From positions 62,001 to 126,000 of the forward strand of contig NZ_KB898711.1 of the NCBI RefSeq assembly GCF_000377745.1: a stretch of 64,000 nucleotides of DNA, read 5' to 3'. This stretch comes from Gilvimarinus chinensis DSM 19667. Lineage in GTDB: Bacteria; Pseudomonadota; Gammaproteobacteria; Pseudomonadales; Cellvibrionaceae. Positions 17,654 to 27,619 of the stretch are shown one piece after another. A program made the position numbers and the translations under genes. Positions within the stretch are counted from its first letter, which is position 1. Each line of letters begins with the position of its first letter. Below the pieces are notes generated by a model. That model ran no database searches. It was not told the origin of the DNA and saw nothing but the letters and a program-made list of their open reading frames with translations.

Positions 17654-18307
17654 TTAGGGTTTAAACTTGAGGACCAGAGAATTGACTTTAAAAGCGGGGT
17701 CAATTTCTGCCTTCACGGCTTCAGCCAAAGCTTTGTCCACTTTAGGACCTATAAATACCCGGCTAACCTCACCTTGCGATGTTTTCGCTACCCGAACATA
17801 AGCCTTATAGCCCTTATTTTGCAGTTTTTTTCGCAAAGCTTGAGCTGAATCTGCCGACCGCAGGCTGGCCACCTGAACGACCCAAGCGTTCAGCTCAGGC
17901 AAAGCCTCGGGAGATTTTCCCGCAGAACTTGAGGTGGACTCTAAAGACTCACTCTTTACAGGCTGCTCAGTTGCGACTGAGTCTGATGCCGACTCAATGG
18001 ATGACGACTGTGCAGAGGACGAGGATTGAGCTTCAGCCAGGCTTTGCTCATGAGCCTTCGGGTCGTCTGCAATTGGTTGCTCATTTTGAGGGATAAATAA
18101 GGTGTCCGGGTCAGGAAGAGTGTCCGAACTGACAATAGGTTGCGGTGCTTTAATAACCACCGGATCTACAGCGGGTCTCGGTGGGATCTGACTACGGGTA
18201 TCCACCTGGTGCATCTGCTGTTCTTTAAAAAAGCCCGGCAGAAAGATTACCGCCAGCCCCGTAAGCACTAATGCGCCGATCAACCGCTGCTTTAAACCGT
18301 CGTTCAC
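17654..18307 (-). CDS. SPOR-domain membrane protein (DedD-like)
   Basis: 217 aa from GTG 18307. A single N-terminal transmembrane helix (LIGALVLTGLAVIFLPGFF) anchors the protein in the inner membrane. A proline- and serine-rich linker spans about residues 35-140, and a C-terminal SPOR domain (WVVQVASLRSADSAQALRKK to VNSLVLKFKP) follows. SPOR domains bind denuded septal peptidoglycan, so a role at the division site is expected. The folC-dedD-cvpA-purF order matches E. coli. Spacing to folC is 8 bp. Confidence 0.87.
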   Translation of the reverse strand: MNDGLKQRLIGALVLTGLAVIFLPGFFKEQQMHQVDTRSQIPPRPAVDPVVIKAPQPIVSSDTLPDPDTLFIPQNEQPIADDPKAHEQSLAEAQSSSSAQSSSIESASDSVATEQPVKSESLESTSSSAGKSPEALPELNAWVVQVASLRSADSAQALRKKLQNKGYKAYVRVAKTSQGEVSRVFIGPKVDKALAEAVKAEIDPAFKVNSLVLKFKP

Positions 18308-18315
18308 TCTTCCCC

Positions 18316-19572
18316 CTAAAGTGATTTATTCACCTGTGGCTGCAATATATCCAGTGCAGCGCCCACGGTAAAGAATGAGCCTAAAATCACCACCACATCA
18401 TTTTGCCCTACCGCGCCCAGGGCCGTGTTCAAGCAGTGAGAAAAATCACCAGTAACGGCTACATCCTCACCGGCTACTTTCAGTTTTTGTGCGACCGTTT
18501 CGGGAGATGCGGCACGCGCAACCCCCTTTAATTGCGGTAGGTACCAGACGCCAGGCAACTTCAACAAGGGCTGGATTGTGCCATCAATGTCCTTGTCGGC
18601 CATTATCGCGAAAATCCAGTGCACTCTGGCACCCTCGAACAGCGGTAAATTGTCCACCAAATGGCCCGTAGCAGCCGGGTTGTGCGCAACATCCAGAATA
18701 ATCTTGTGGCCCCCGTACTCCAGCCTCTGCATACGCCCTTTGAGCTCGGCATTAGTCACACACCTATCAATTTGGGAAACGTTCAGGCTGATACCAAGCA
18801 ACTCAATTGCAACGATTGCCGCAGCCACACTGTGGGCCGGTAACTTTACCCGGTCAAACTGCATGTCTTTTTCTGCACTGGAGAAACACCAACGGCCCTG
18901 CCGCTGTTGCATATCAAAGTCGCGCCCCAACCAAACACCCTTTGCCCCTATGCTATCGACATAGGCCCGCACTGACACAGGGGGGTTAGGGTCAGCACAG
19001 ATGAGAGGTCGATCAGGTCGTGCCACACCCGCTTTCTCTCTACCGATAGATTCACGATCATTGCCAAGCCAGGCTTCATGATCGAGCGCAACACTGGTAA
19101 TAACCGCCACATCGGCATCAATGATATTTACCGCGTCCAACCGCCCCCCCAGGCCTACCTCAAGCACCGCCACGTCCACAGACTTATCGGCAAATAGCCA
19201 TAAAGCCGCTAAAGTGCCAAACTCAAAATACGTCAGGGAAGTATTGGCCCTCGCACGCTCAACCGCTACAAATGCGCGGCACATATCCGCCTCACTCACG
19301 GGCGAGTCGTTGATTTGCACTCTTTCGCAGTAGTGGTGCAGGTGTGGAGAGGTGTAAGTGCCAACCGTCAAACCCGCCGACTGCAGCAAAGCACTGGCCA
19401 GAGTGACACAAGAGCCTTTGCCGTTGGTACCGGCTACGGTCAGAACTTTTGCCGGTTGCGGTAAGTTGAGTGCTTCATAGACCTGTTGCGTACGCTCAAG
19501 GCCAAGATCAATTTCGGTGGGATGGGCTCGCTCTAAACGAACGAGCCACTCATCAAGACAGAGCTCCGTCAC
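18316..19572 (-). CDS. folC: Dihydrofolate synthase / folylpolyglutamate synthase FolC
   Basis: 418 aa Mur-ligase-fold enzyme that adds glutamate to dihydropteroate and to tetrahydrofolates. ATP-binding motif VAGTNGKGSCVTLASALL, then TYTSPHLHHYCERVQIN, LEVGLGGRLDAVN and DVAHNPAAT are all visible. I favour GTG 19572 (MTELCLDEWLVRLE), which fits the family start; a TTG at 19575 would add one residue. It begins 6 bp after the accD stop. Confidence 0.94.
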   Translation of the reverse strand: MTELCLDEWLVRLERAHPTEIDLGLERTQQVYEALNLPQPAKVLTVAGTNGKGSCVTLASALLQSAGLTVGTYTSPHLHHYCERVQINDSPVSEADMCRAFVAVERARANTSLTYFEFGTLAALWLFADKSVDVAVLEVGLGGRLDAVNIIDADVAVITSVALDHEAWLGNDRESIGREKAGVARPDRPLICADPNPPVSVRAYVDSIGAKGVWLGRDFDMQQRQGRWCFSSAEKDMQFDRVKLPAHSVAAAIVAIELLGISLNVSQIDRCVTNAELKGRMQRLEYGGHKIILDVAHNPAATGHLVDNLPLFEGARVHWIFAIMADKDIDGTIQPLLKLPGVWYLPQLKGVARAASPETVAQKLKVAGEDVAVTGDFSHCLNTALGAVGQNDVVVILGSFFTVGAALDILQPQVNKSL

Positions 19573-19577
19573 CAATG

Positions 19578-20444
19578 CTAAGCCAGTTCTTGGCGACGGG
19601 TAAATTTAGCAATCAAGCGTGCTACGGTATCGCGCATGTCATTGCGGTGAATGATCATATCAATAGCACCGTGATCCAGCAAAAACTCGGCACGTTGGAA
19701 GCCTTTCGGCAGCTTCTGCCGAATGGTTTGCTCAATGATGGCAGGGCCCGCAAAACCAGCCCGAGCGCCAGGCTCGGCGGCATTAATATCCCCCAACAGC
19801 GCCAAAGAAGCAGAAACGCCACCGTAAACAGGGTCGGTCATGATAGAGAAGTAAGGGGTACCTTGACCTTTCAGCTTTTCAATCACAGCAGAAGTCTTAG
19901 CCATCTGCATAAGCGAGATCAGGGCTTCTTGCATACGTGCACCACCGGTTGCGGGAAAGCAAACCAAAGGAATGTTTTCTTCCAGTGCTACTTTTGCAGC
20001 GCGGGTAAAGCGCTCACCCACGACATACCCCATAGAACCGCCGTGAAAGGCGAATTCAAAGGCGACAGCAACGACCGGCATACCTTTTAGCTCGCCTTTC
20101 ATAGCCACCAGAGCGTCTTTTTCGCCGGTAGACTTTTGTGCAGTAGAAAGGCGGTCTTTGTATTTTTTCACGTCTTTGAATTTCAGGCGATCAATCGGCT
20201 CGACGTCTGCGGCAATTTCCTGCCGACCATTCTCATCCAGAAATATATCCAAACGACGACGCGCACCGATGCGCATGTGATGGTCGCACTTGGGGCAAAC
20301 ATCCAGGTTGCGCTCCAGCTCTGGACGATAAAGTACAGCGGAGCACTTAACACACTTTTTCCACAGTCCTTCAGGCACCTTACTCGTACCTTTACGCCCT
20401 TCTGCCCGCACAACACTGGGAACCAGTTTCTCAAGCCAACTCAT
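19578..20444 (-). CDS. accD: Acetyl-CoA carboxylase carboxyltransferase subunit beta
   Basis: 288 aa beta subunit of the carboxyltransferase that moves the carboxyl group from carboxybiotin to acetyl-CoA, making malonyl-CoA. The zinc ribbon is at residues ~30-55, with cysteine pairs in [13 protein letters not shown] and [10 protein letters not shown]. The crotonase-like core follows with [35 protein letters not shown] and [17 protein letters not shown]. It sits between trpA and folC, the common gammaproteobacterial order. Confidence 0.96.
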   Translation of the reverse strand: MSWLEKLVPSVVRAEGRKGTSKVPEGLWKKCVKCSAVLYRPELERNLDVCPKCDHHMRIGARRRLDIFLDENGRQEIAADVEPIDRLKFKDVKKYKDRLSTAQKSTGEKDALVAMKGELKGMPVVAVAFEFAFHGGSMGYVVGERFTRAAKVALEENIPLVCFPATGGARMQEALISLMQMAKTSAVIEKLKGQGTPYFSIMTDPVYGGVSASLALLGDINAAEPGARAGFAGPAIIEQTIRQKLPKGFQRAEFLLDHGAIDMIIHRNDMRDTVARLIAKFTRRQELA

Positions 20445-20493
20445 TGCATTACTCTCTTGCTGACCCCAACGGGGTATAAATTTTTAAAAGAAA

Positions 20494-21300
20494 TTACAGA
20501 TTATCCAGCGCCTGACGGATATCGTGAACAATTGCGCCCACGCTGGCAGCTACTTGCGCGCTATCGGTACCGGCTTTGCTCATGGCGTCGACCAACACGC
20601 TTCCAATTACAACACCATCGGCCAGACGCGCCACCTTCGATGCGCTCTCGGCATCTTTAATACCAAAACCAACGCACATGGGCAGATCGGTTAACGCGCC
20701 AAACTCTTCCAACTTTGCTTTTACCGAATCCACATCCAGGTGGCCCGCACCGGTCACCCCCTTGAGTGAAACATAGTACAGGAAGCCACTGGCGTGCTGG
20801 GCAATGTCGCGCGCCCGCTCGCTGCGCGTAGTCGGGGCCAGTAGGAAGATGTTATCGAGGTCCCGGCTGGCCAATTCCGTTTTTAAACTCTCGACTTCTT
20901 CCGGGGGTAAATCAACGGTCAGTAAGCCGTCAACACCCGCTGCAGCGGCTTTTTCAGCAAATACGCTATAACCCATACGCTCTACCGGGTTAGCATAGCC
21001 CATCAACAACACAGGTGTTGTCTGATTGGTTTTACGAAATTCTTTCACCACGGCCATGGTATCCGTCAGGCTAACACCATGGGCCAGGGCCCGCTCATGG
21101 CCTTTCTGAATGACCGGGCCCTCGGCCATGGGGTCTGAAAAAGGCACACCCAGTTCAATAACATCAACCCCCTCCTCTACCATTTTATGCATAGTAGGCA
21201 GGGTCGCCTCGCGCACGGGATCACCGTTAACAATATAAGCTACCAGGGCTTTACGGCCATCGGTCTTTAACTGTGCAAATTTTTGACTAATTCGGCTCAT
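20494..21300 (-). CDS. trpA: Tryptophan synthase alpha subunit
   Basis: 268 aa TIM barrel that cleaves indole-3-glycerol phosphate to indole and glyceraldehyde 3-phosphate. Catalytic motifs are GVDVIELGVPFSDPMAEGPV, with the general acid/base Glu and Asp, and DGLLTVDLPPEE; the phosphate-binding MCVGFGIKDAE follows. It is 20 bp downstream of trpB, so the two subunits of the tunnelled complex are co-transcribed. Confidence 0.96.
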   Translation of the reverse strand: MSRISQKFAQLKTDGRKALVAYIVNGDPVREATLPTMHKMVEEGVDVIELGVPFSDPMAEGPVIQKGHERALAHGVSLTDTMAVVKEFRKTNQTTPVLLMGYANPVERMGYSVFAEKAAAAGVDGLLTVDLPPEEVESLKTELASRDLDNIFLLAPTTRSERARDIAQHASGFLYYVSLKGVTGAGHLDVDSVKAKLEEFGALTDLPMCVGFGIKDAESASKVARLADGVVIGSVLVDAMSKAGTDSAQVAASVGAIVHDIRQALDNL

Positions 21301-21320
21301 TCAACGATTCCATCGATTCC

Positions 21321-22544
21321 TTACACAGTAATGCCGTCAATATCGGCCACCGTGAGAATATCTTTGTCACCTCTACCAGAGAGGTTGACGATAATAATTT
21401 GGTCTTTGCTCATGGTAGGGGCCAGCTTCTCGGCGTAAGCCAGTGCATGGCTGCTTTCCAGCGCGGGCATAATGCCCTCTGTGCGCGTGGTTTTACGGAA
21501 TGCCGCCAAGGCCTCGTTATCATTGATGGCGACGTAATTCACCCGCCCCAAATCTTTCAACCAAGAGTGCTCTGGGCCCACCCCCGGGTAATCCAAGCCC
21601 GCTGAAACTGAGTGAGTCTCTATAATTTGACCATTCTCGTCTTCCATCAGGTAGGTTCGGTTGCCGTGCAATACACCGGGAATACCGTCGTTTAACGGTG
21701 CCGCATGACGGCCCGTTTCCACACCGTCACCGCCGGCTTCAACGCCGTACATAGCAACGGATTCATCATCGAGAAACGGGTGAAACAAACCAATAGCGTT
21801 CGAACCACCGCCTACGCAAGCCACTAATGCGTCCGGCAACTTACCGGTCATATCCAGACATTGAGCACGAGCTTCACGACCAATCACTGCCTGGAAATCA
21901 CGCACCAACTGTGGATAGGGGTGCGGCCCCGCCACTGTGCCAATAATATAAAAGGTGTCATCGACGTTGGTAGACCAGTCTCTTAAGGCCTCATTCATGG
22001 CATCTTTCAAGGTTTTAGAGCCGGACTCGACCGGAATAACCTCTGCGCCCAGCAGCTTCATGCGGTAAACGTTAAGGGCCTGACGACGCACGTCTTCGGC
22101 GCCCATGTACACCTGGCATTTCAGCCCCAACCGCGCCGCAACGGTAGCCGTAGCCACACCGTGCTGACCGGCACCGGTTTCGGCAATAACACGGGATTTA
22201 CCGGTCATTTTTGCCAGCAATGCCTGCCCAATGGTGTTGTTTACCTTATGAGCACCTGTGTGGTTTAAATCTTCGCGCTTAAGATAAATTTGCGCACCGC
22301 CCAGTTCGCGACTCCAACGTTCAGCGTGGTAAAGCGGTGAAGGACGACCTACGTAATGCGCGAGATCACGATCAAATTCCGCCTGAAACTCATCGTTCTC
22401 CTTGAGCTTGCCATATATTTCCTGTAACTCATCAAGCGCATAAATCAAGGTTTCGGAGACGAACCTGCCACCGAAAATACCGAAGTGGCCACGCTCGTCG
22501 GGAAAGGCACTGTAATCAACTTTTTGCTTACCTGAATCGCTCAC
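21321..22544 (-). CDS. trpB: Tryptophan synthase beta subunit
   Basis: 407 aa PLP enzyme joining indole and serine. The PLP lysine lies in [40 protein letters not shown] and the phosphate-binding [16 protein letters not shown] are also present. The ATG overlaps the trpF stop by 4 bp (22541-22544), so translation is coupled. The grouping trpF-trpB-trpA apart from trpEGDC is typical of pseudomonads. Confidence 0.97.
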   Translation of the reverse strand: MSDSGKQKVDYSAFPDERGHFGIFGGRFVSETLIYALDELQEIYGKLKENDEFQAEFDRDLAHYVGRPSPLYHAERWSRELGGAQIYLKREDLNHTGAHKVNNTIGQALLAKMTGKSRVIAETGAGQHGVATATVAARLGLKCQVYMGAEDVRRQALNVYRMKLLGAEVIPVESGSKTLKDAMNEALRDWSTNVDDTFYIIGTVAGPHPYPQLVRDFQAVIGREARAQCLDMTGKLPDALVACVGGGSNAIGLFHPFLDDESVAMYGVEAGGDGVETGRHAAPLNDGIPGVLHGNRTYLMEDENGQIIETHSVSAGLDYPGVGPEHSWLKDLGRVNYVAINDNEALAAFRKTTRTEGIMPALESSHALAYAEKLAPTMSKDQIIIVNLSGRGDKDILTVADIDGITV

Positions 22545-23182
22545 TCTGTCTCACCTTTCACATATGCCTGTTTGGCATTTTCAATAAACTGTTTGATCAA
22601 ATCCGAGCTTTTTTGCCCCGGTGCGGACTCAACGCCGCCGCTAACATCTACGCCGTAACAGCGAGTTCGGATGACCGCCTGTGCGACATTTTCCGAGTCC
22701 AGCCCTCCCGCCAAAACCAAAGGAACGTTACTGACTTTTGGAAAGCGGTCCCAATCAAAGGTGTCACCTGTACCGCCCGGGACCCCCGCTCGATAGGCAT
22801 CTAATAGCACACCACAGGCACTGCTGTAGTCTTGAATTGCCGCGCTAACATCCAGCTCAGGCCGCATGCGCAGGGCTTTCATGTAAGGTCTTGCAAATTG
22901 TTCGCAATAGTCCCTGGGCTCATCTCCGTGAAACTGCAATAGCTGCAGCGGCACCCGGCGAAGAATCGCTTGAACATCGTCGGCATCGGCGTTTACGAAC
23001 AATCCTACGGTGGTGACAAACGGACCACAAGCGAGGGCTATTTCACGCGCCTGTTCTATTTCCACAGCTCTGGGGCTTTTGCTATAAAACACCAAACCAA
23101 TAGCATCCGCACCCGCAGCAACCGCAGCAACCGCGTGCTCTACCTGAGTAACACCGCAAATTTTTACCCGTGGAGTGAACAC
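22541..23182 (-). CDS. trpF: Phosphoribosylanthranilate isomerase
   Basis: 213 aa single-domain TrpF, performing the Amadori rearrangement of PRA to CdRP. Catalytic Cys is in [13 protein letters not shown] and Asp in [33 protein letters not shown] and the phosphate-binding [15 protein letters not shown] are also visible. The start is GTG 23182 with AGG upstream. Here trpF is a stand-alone gene, not fused to trpC as in enterics. Confidence 0.95.
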   Translation of the reverse strand: MFTPRVKICGVTQVEHAVAAVAAGADAIGLVFYSKSPRAVEIEQAREIALACGPFVTTVGLFVNADADDVQAILRRVPLQLLQFHGDEPRDYCEQFARPYMKALRMRPELDVSAAIQDYSSACGVLLDAYRAGVPGGTGDTFDWDRFPKVSNVPLVLAGGLDSENVAQAVIRTRCYGVDVSGGVESAPGQKSSDLIKQFIENAKQAYVKGETE

Positions 23183-23219
23183 CTAACCTACCAGCTCGAA
23201 TCTACTTGGAGGGCGAATC

Positions 23220-24056
23220 TTAGCAGAAATTTGACAGCGAGTCAGAACCGGCAAAGGATCCAATGGGTGCCGTTAAAAATAATGGCCCGGGTATGGACTC
23301 AGGCAAGCCAAAACTGAGGTCGTAATCCACCTGCACAAGATACAAACCAAAGGGCGGCGCGGTAACGCCACCTTTACACCTGTCGCGCGCCTCCAGAACC
23401 TCCTGAGCCCACTGAACCGGCTTGTCACCTGCACCAATGGCCATAAGCACTCCTACCATATTGCGCACCATGTGGTGCAGAAATGCGTTAGCTTGGACCT
23501 CGACCAAAATTAACTCACCGCAACGCACAATGTGCAAATGTTCGATCGTTCGAACAGGCGAATGGGCCTGGCACTGTACGGCGCGATAAGATGTGAAGTC
23601 ATGCTCACCAACAAGCGCTTGAGCCGCCTCACGCATTTTTTCTACGTTTAACGGATTTCTGGACCAGGTAACCTGATCGTGCAACAGCGCAGGCTTGGTT
23701 TTAGAATCGGTAATTAAATAGCGATAGGCACGCGACTTGGCGCTGAAACGAGCGTGAAACTGCGGGGTTACCTCCCGAGCCCAACGAATACCGACACCGT
23801 CTGGCAAATGTGCTTTCAACCCACGTGTCCAGGCTTTTTCGGGCCGAACAGCGAGCGTGTCAAAGTGCACAATCTGATTAGTAGCATGCACCCCTGCATC
23901 CGTTCGGCCGGCACAAATTAATGTAACCGGCTCATCGGCGACAATCGACAACGACTCCTGCAGCGCCTGCTGCACCGTTGGAACCCCGCCCGGCTGAATT
24001 TGAAAGCCACGAAAAGAGGCACCGTGATACTCCACAGCCATGGCAACTCGCTTCAT
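23220..24056 (-). CDS. truA: tRNA pseudouridine(38-40) synthase TruA
   Basis: 278 aa from ATG 24056 (MKRVAMAVEYHGASFRGFQ); a TTG start at 24116 would add 20 residues with no good ribosome site. TruA isomerises U38-U40 in the anticodon arm. The catalytic Asp is in CAGRTDAGVHATNQIVHFD; FHARFSAKSRAYRYLI and ANAFLHHMVRNMVGVL complete the signature. It lies between fimV and trpF as in pseudomonads, but a strong terminator separates it from fimV, so it probably has its own promoter. Confidence 0.95.
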   Translation of the reverse strand: MKRVAMAVEYHGASFRGFQIQPGGVPTVQQALQESLSIVADEPVTLICAGRTDAGVHATNQIVHFDTLAVRPEKAWTRGLKAHLPDGVGIRWAREVTPQFHARFSAKSRAYRYLITDSKTKPALLHDQVTWSRNPLNVEKMREAAQALVGEHDFTSYRAVQCQAHSPVRTIEHLHIVRCGELILVEVQANAFLHHMVRNMVGVLMAIGAGDKPVQWAQEVLEARDRCKGGVTAPPFGLYLVQVDYDLSFGLPESIPGPLFLTAPIGSFAGSDSLSNFC

Positions 24057-24144
24057 AGCCGAAGGCCAGGGCGTATCAGCAAACACCTCACAATTGCGCG
24101 AATAAAATCGTTCCAAAACAGAATCACTACTTTCGTTTACATAA

Positions 24145-24178
24145 AAAAGCCCTGCATACCCTCGTATGCAGGGCTTTT
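24145..24178 (-). terminator. Rho-independent terminator downstream of fimV
   Basis: An 11-bp perfect stem (GCCCTGCATAC, 24149-24159, pairing with 24164-24174) has a 4-nt loop and A/T runs on both sides. It sits 15 bp after the fimV stop and before truA. Confidence 0.9.
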
Positions 24179-24192
24179 ACAAACAGCACTAC

Positions 24193-27100
24193 TTAACCGT
24201 TTACTTTCTCAAGCAAGCTATTTGCTTCTTGTTGCTGTGCCTCGTTACCTTCACTTGCAACCTCGGCCAAGATGTCTTTAGCGCCATCCATATCACCCAT
24301 ATCGATATAAGCTCGGGCCAAATCCAGTTTCGTTGCAACCTCATCGGCATCTGCCAAGAAACCCAGGTCCTCATCTTCTTCAGCTATTTCGTTGACGGAC
24401 TCTGGGGTGGGTAACTCATCCAAATCCAGAGAATCGTCTTCATCAAAACGAGCAGTTTCAGACTCAGACACATCACCTAGAGCTTTCTCAAAAGCATCGT
24501 CATCTTCGACATCCAGATTCAGAGTCTCATCGGCCTCAAATACACTCGCATCAGCATCAGGCTCGCTCTCAATCTTTTCTTCTGCCAGAGGCTCAGACGC
24601 ATCAAGATCAGCCATTTCACGATCCAGGGCCTCAAGATCAAAGTCATCCATGGACTTTTCAAGATCGAAGTCATCACCATCATCTGCCAGCTCGAGTGTT
24701 GGGACTTCTTCATCGTCCAACTCTGGCCCACGACTCTCTGACGCAGGATCGTAAGGCTCACTCGCAGAATAAGTTGTCTCTGTCGCAGTTTCTTGCTCTA
24801 GGGAGTCATCTAAAGTGAACTCAAAATCATCTTCCAGAAGCGGCTTCTCTTCGCCCAGAGGCGTTTCAGTTGCTTCCTCCAGACCCGTTTCTGATTCCTC
24901 AGCTATTTCGACCGCAGTTTCTTCAAGCTCGAAACCATCTTCCAACGACTCTGCAATTGCAGCATCATCAGCTAATGGCGACTCGCCTTCTTCTTTCGGT
25001 AACGACGAACTTTCGCCTTCCTTCAAACCCTCAGAGGCATCTAAATCAAACGCCAAATCTTCCAAATCCGTCTCATCAGTAGACGCCTGCCCTTCATCAA
25101 ACGACAAGTCATAACGTGACCCGGAGCCTTCAAGTTCTAACTCATTAGTAGCGGGCTCAGCTTTATCATCCTCCACTTCCAGATCAAACTCGAAATCATC
25201 ATCCAAAACCAGCTCTTCAGCATCCGCAACAGAAGCGTCGGTTTCATTCTCAGAATCAAGTTCCAGATCATCCAGCGTCAACTCGTCAGCGCCATCCAAA
25301 TCAAAACTAAACTCTTCATCTGCAGTGGCTTCAGCATCATAAGCTGTGGACTTTGTCTCAAATGAATCCTCACCATCGACATCAGAAAGCAACTCACTGG
25401 CGGCCTCAGCCATAACTGCTCCAGCTGTTGCAGCGCTACCAGCAGCAACAAAATCTGGTGCACCAATAAATTGGGCTCTTAAGTCTTGAGCTCGACCTAC
25501 CTCTTCATCATTTCCGTTAGCCAGCACATCGCCGTAAAGATTGTCGAAAGCCTCCAAATTTTGGCTCTCAGCGTAAACCTCAAGTAGCTTTAGCTTTATC
25601 GCCGTGGACTCAGGTTCCTTCTCTAAGCCTTTTTTGAGCATTTCTTCGGCTTGATCATACTTGCCGTAGGCGATATAGATATCGGCCTCACTCACCACAT
25701 CTCCCGTCTCGGGCTCCGTGGGTTCTTCCACATCCAATGGGAAATCGTCTTCCAGATCAGACTCTATAGCGTCATCTTCAGAGTCAGGCTCGGACTCTTG
25801 CTCGGTAAAGACACTGTCATCCACCTCAGAAGTAAACTCTTCCACGCCCTCATCTTTACCCGAGCGTTTACGCAAGGCTATAAACAAGGCCACTATCAAG
25901 GCGATTAAAGCCAGTCCAATCCAGAGGATATTATCCATAACCTTATCCATCAAAGTCGGCTCTGGTGCGCGACGCACAACAGTGTTTGTCTGACGGACAG
26001 GCTTTTCTTTTTCTGCTTCTGCTTCTGCTTCTGCTTCGGGAGCGGCCGCTGTTTCGACTTCTGCTTCAGGAGCAGTCGCTGTTTCGACCTCGGCAGGCTC
26101 AGTAACCGATGAGGCCACATCATTCGACGCAGTAGTCTCCTGTACAGACTCATTAGAGTTTGACTCGGTATCCTCGTCTGCGGTTTGGGCGGCAACCTCC
26201 AAAGCGCGAAGCTGCTCATTACTGACCTCAAGCAGGCGCTCCATTGTCTCGATCTGCTCTTCCAGGTCACTGACCCGAGAGCGCAACTCTGAGTTTTCTC
26301 CCTGAGTGCGTTCAAGCTCGTCTTCCGCTGCGGCCAGCTCAGCGGCTAAGGCATCACCCTCGCCGAAACCGCCACCTTGAGCGGAACCAGAATCAGCCGT
26401 TGCACCGGGTGCCGCCAATTTAACCCGACCCGTCACCGAACTTGGGCGATCAGCCTGATCTGCCCCACGACCCGAAGCGTCCAGCGGCGCTCCCATCGCC
26501 TCTCCAGACCAGTCGCGATTTTGTTGTGCCACCTGATTTATCGCTTGCCTATTAGACAAGGAGCGAATTTCTTGGGTACCAGGAATACGCAAAACCTGCC
26601 CTTGGCGCAGCAGGTTGATGTTGTTATTGATAAAGGCTTCGGGGTTCGCCCTTTGAATACCCAGCATCGCCTGCTGAATAGTTACACCGCCGGGACGGTT
26701 ATCCCGAGCAATCTCCCACAGCGTGTCGTTAGGCTTAACCGCATACTGACTCTCGCCACCTCCTGAGCGCTGGGCCGATGCCGCAGCCGAGGTTGTCGTT
26801 TGCTGCACTTCCTGACTGTTCAGATCAGTGGTCTGAGAACGAATGGGAGTTACGGTAGCCTGTACAGGAGCAGCGCTTTCATCGGAGAAGGTCGGCAAAT
26901 CCAAAAGCAAGGTGTATTCGCGCAACACTCGGCCCGAGGTCCAGCGCACATCGACAATAAAACTTAAGAAAGGCTCACGCACCGGATCGCGGCTGCTCAC
27001 AGCAATAAAAGCATCGTCACCTTGATCAGTCACCACATTAAAACGCAGCTGCGAATAAAAGAATGATCGCTCAATACCGGCTCGATCAAAATCCTCTTGT

Positions 27101-27285
27101 GACCCCAGCTGGACGATGATTTGATTCGGGCCCAGATCGCCCAGATCGTCCAAAGCAATGTGCGCATCTAATGGCTGGTTTAACGTTGAATTGAGAGAAA
27201 TATCCCCCAACCCAAGACCAAATGCCGCACGCGATACAGCCAGCGACAAAACCCCAAGCAGTAATACCAGCTTACGAAAATGCAT
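24193..27285 (-). CDS. fimV: FimV-like polar hub protein (LysM domain, TPR-type C-terminus)
   Basis: 1030 aa. A signal peptide (to about residue 24) leads a FimV N-terminal domain (GLGLGDISLNSTLNQPLDA). A LysM peptidoglycan-binding domain spans ~181-235 (YAVKPNDTLWEIARDN), a coiled coil ~310-367, and a transmembrane helix ~453-470 (ILWIGLALIALIVALFIA). A very acidic, repetitive cytoplasmic region follows, then the FimV C-terminal motif DLARAYIDMGDMDGAKDIL. In Pseudomonas FimV organises the cell pole for type IV pili and twitching. Length and layout match TspA/FimV proteins. The 334-bp gap upstream holds its promoter region and the asd terminator. Confidence 0.92.
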   Translation of the reverse strand: MHFRKLVLLLGVLSLAVSRAAFGLGLGDISLNSTLNQPLDAHIALDDLGDLGPNQIIVQLGSQEDFDRAGIERSFFYSQLRFNVVTDQGDDAFIAVSSRDPVREPFLSFIVDVRWTSGRVLREYTLLLDLPTFSDESAAPVQATVTPIRSQTTDLNSQEVQQTTTSAAASAQRSGGGESQYAVKPNDTLWEIARDNRPGGVTIQQAMLGIQRANPEAFINNNINLLRQGQVLRIPGTQEIRSLSNRQAINQVAQQNRDWSGEAMGAPLDASGRGADQADRPSSVTGRVKLAAPGATADSGSAQGGGFGEGDALAAELAAAEDELERTQGENSELRSRVSDLEEQIETMERLLEVSNEQLRALEVAAQTADEDTESNSNESVQETTASNDVASSVTEPAEVETATAPEAEVETAAAPEAEAEAEAEKEKPVRQTNTVVRRAPEPTLMDKVMDNILWIGLALIALIVALFIALRKRSGKDEGVEEFTSEVDDSVFTEQESEPDSEDDAIESDLEDDFPLDVEEPTEPETGDVVSEADIYIAYGKYDQAEEMLKKGLEKEPESTAIKLKLLEVYAESQNLEAFDNLYGDVLANGNDEEVGRAQDLRAQFIGAPDFVAAGSAATAGAVMAEAASELLSDVDGEDSFETKSTAYDAEATADEEFSFDLDGADELTLDDLELDSENETDASVADAEELVLDDDFEFDLEVEDDKAEPATNELELEGSGSRYDLSFDEGQASTDETDLEDLAFDLDASEGLKEGESSSLPKEEGESPLADDAAIAESLEDGFELEETAVEIAEESETGLEEATETPLGEEKPLLEDDFEFTLDDSLEQETATETTYSASEPYDPASESRGPELDDEEVPTLELADDGDDFDLEKSMDDFDLEALDREMADLDASEPLAEEKIESEPDADASVFEADETLNLDVEDDDAFEKALGDVSESETARFDEDDSLDLDELPTPESVNEIAEEDEDLGFLADADEVATKLDLARAYIDMGDMDGAKDILAEVASEGNEAQQQEANSLLEKVNG
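26011..26034 (-). repeat. Hexanucleotide repeat inside fimV
   Basis: Four perfect TTCTGC units sit in the plus strand, encoding the alternating EAEAEAE stretch just before the FimV transmembrane helix. The number of units could vary by slippage without breaking the frame, because the unit is six bases. Confidence 0.75.
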
Positions 27286-27566
27286 AGTACTTTCCTTTAT
27301 TGTCTCCCCAGCCTTCCGACGGCCCGGCCCTGTGACATCCTGTCAGCCACAACAAGTGGCCAGCCATTTTTTGTTAACGAGGCCCCAAAACCTCGAATAT
27401 TTATTCACAAACGGACGTAAGTATTCATTATAAATAGCTTTTTATCAACAGTTCGCACAATTGTCCCAAACCTTTAAACCTGTTTTTATGTGAAAACGCG
27501 CGCCTTGCCACAAAAAAGACATATTATGCGCCGCGAGGCATCTCTCATCCGACTGTGAAATCGTAC
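27286..27566. other. Gene-free stretch upstream of fimV
   Basis: The gap between asd and fimV is 334 bp. This part contains no supported frame on either strand. It is AT-rich near 27420-27440 and must carry the fimV promoter, but I cannot pick clear -35 and -10 boxes. Confidence 0.5.
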
Positions 27567-27604
27567 AAAAAAGCCCCGCCCCACCAAAGTGGGACAGGGC
27601 TTTA
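27567..27604 (-). terminator. Rho-independent terminator downstream of asd
   Basis: A GC-rich stem (AAAGCCCCGCCCCAC against GTGGGACAGGGCTTT, with one or two mismatches) has a CAAA loop. It lies 16 bp after the asd stop with T residues following in the direction of transcription. Confidence 0.82.
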
Positions 27605-27619
27605 CTCGTGTGCCACGAT

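Noticed and set aside
24057-24116. TTG start adding 20 residues to TruA
   Set aside because: TTG is a weak start, the added residues are not conserved, and ATG 24056 gives the family N-terminus.
24193-27285. Plus-strand frames antisense to fimV
   Set aside because: They are Ser/Thr-rich mirror images of the acidic FimV repeats and not independent genes.
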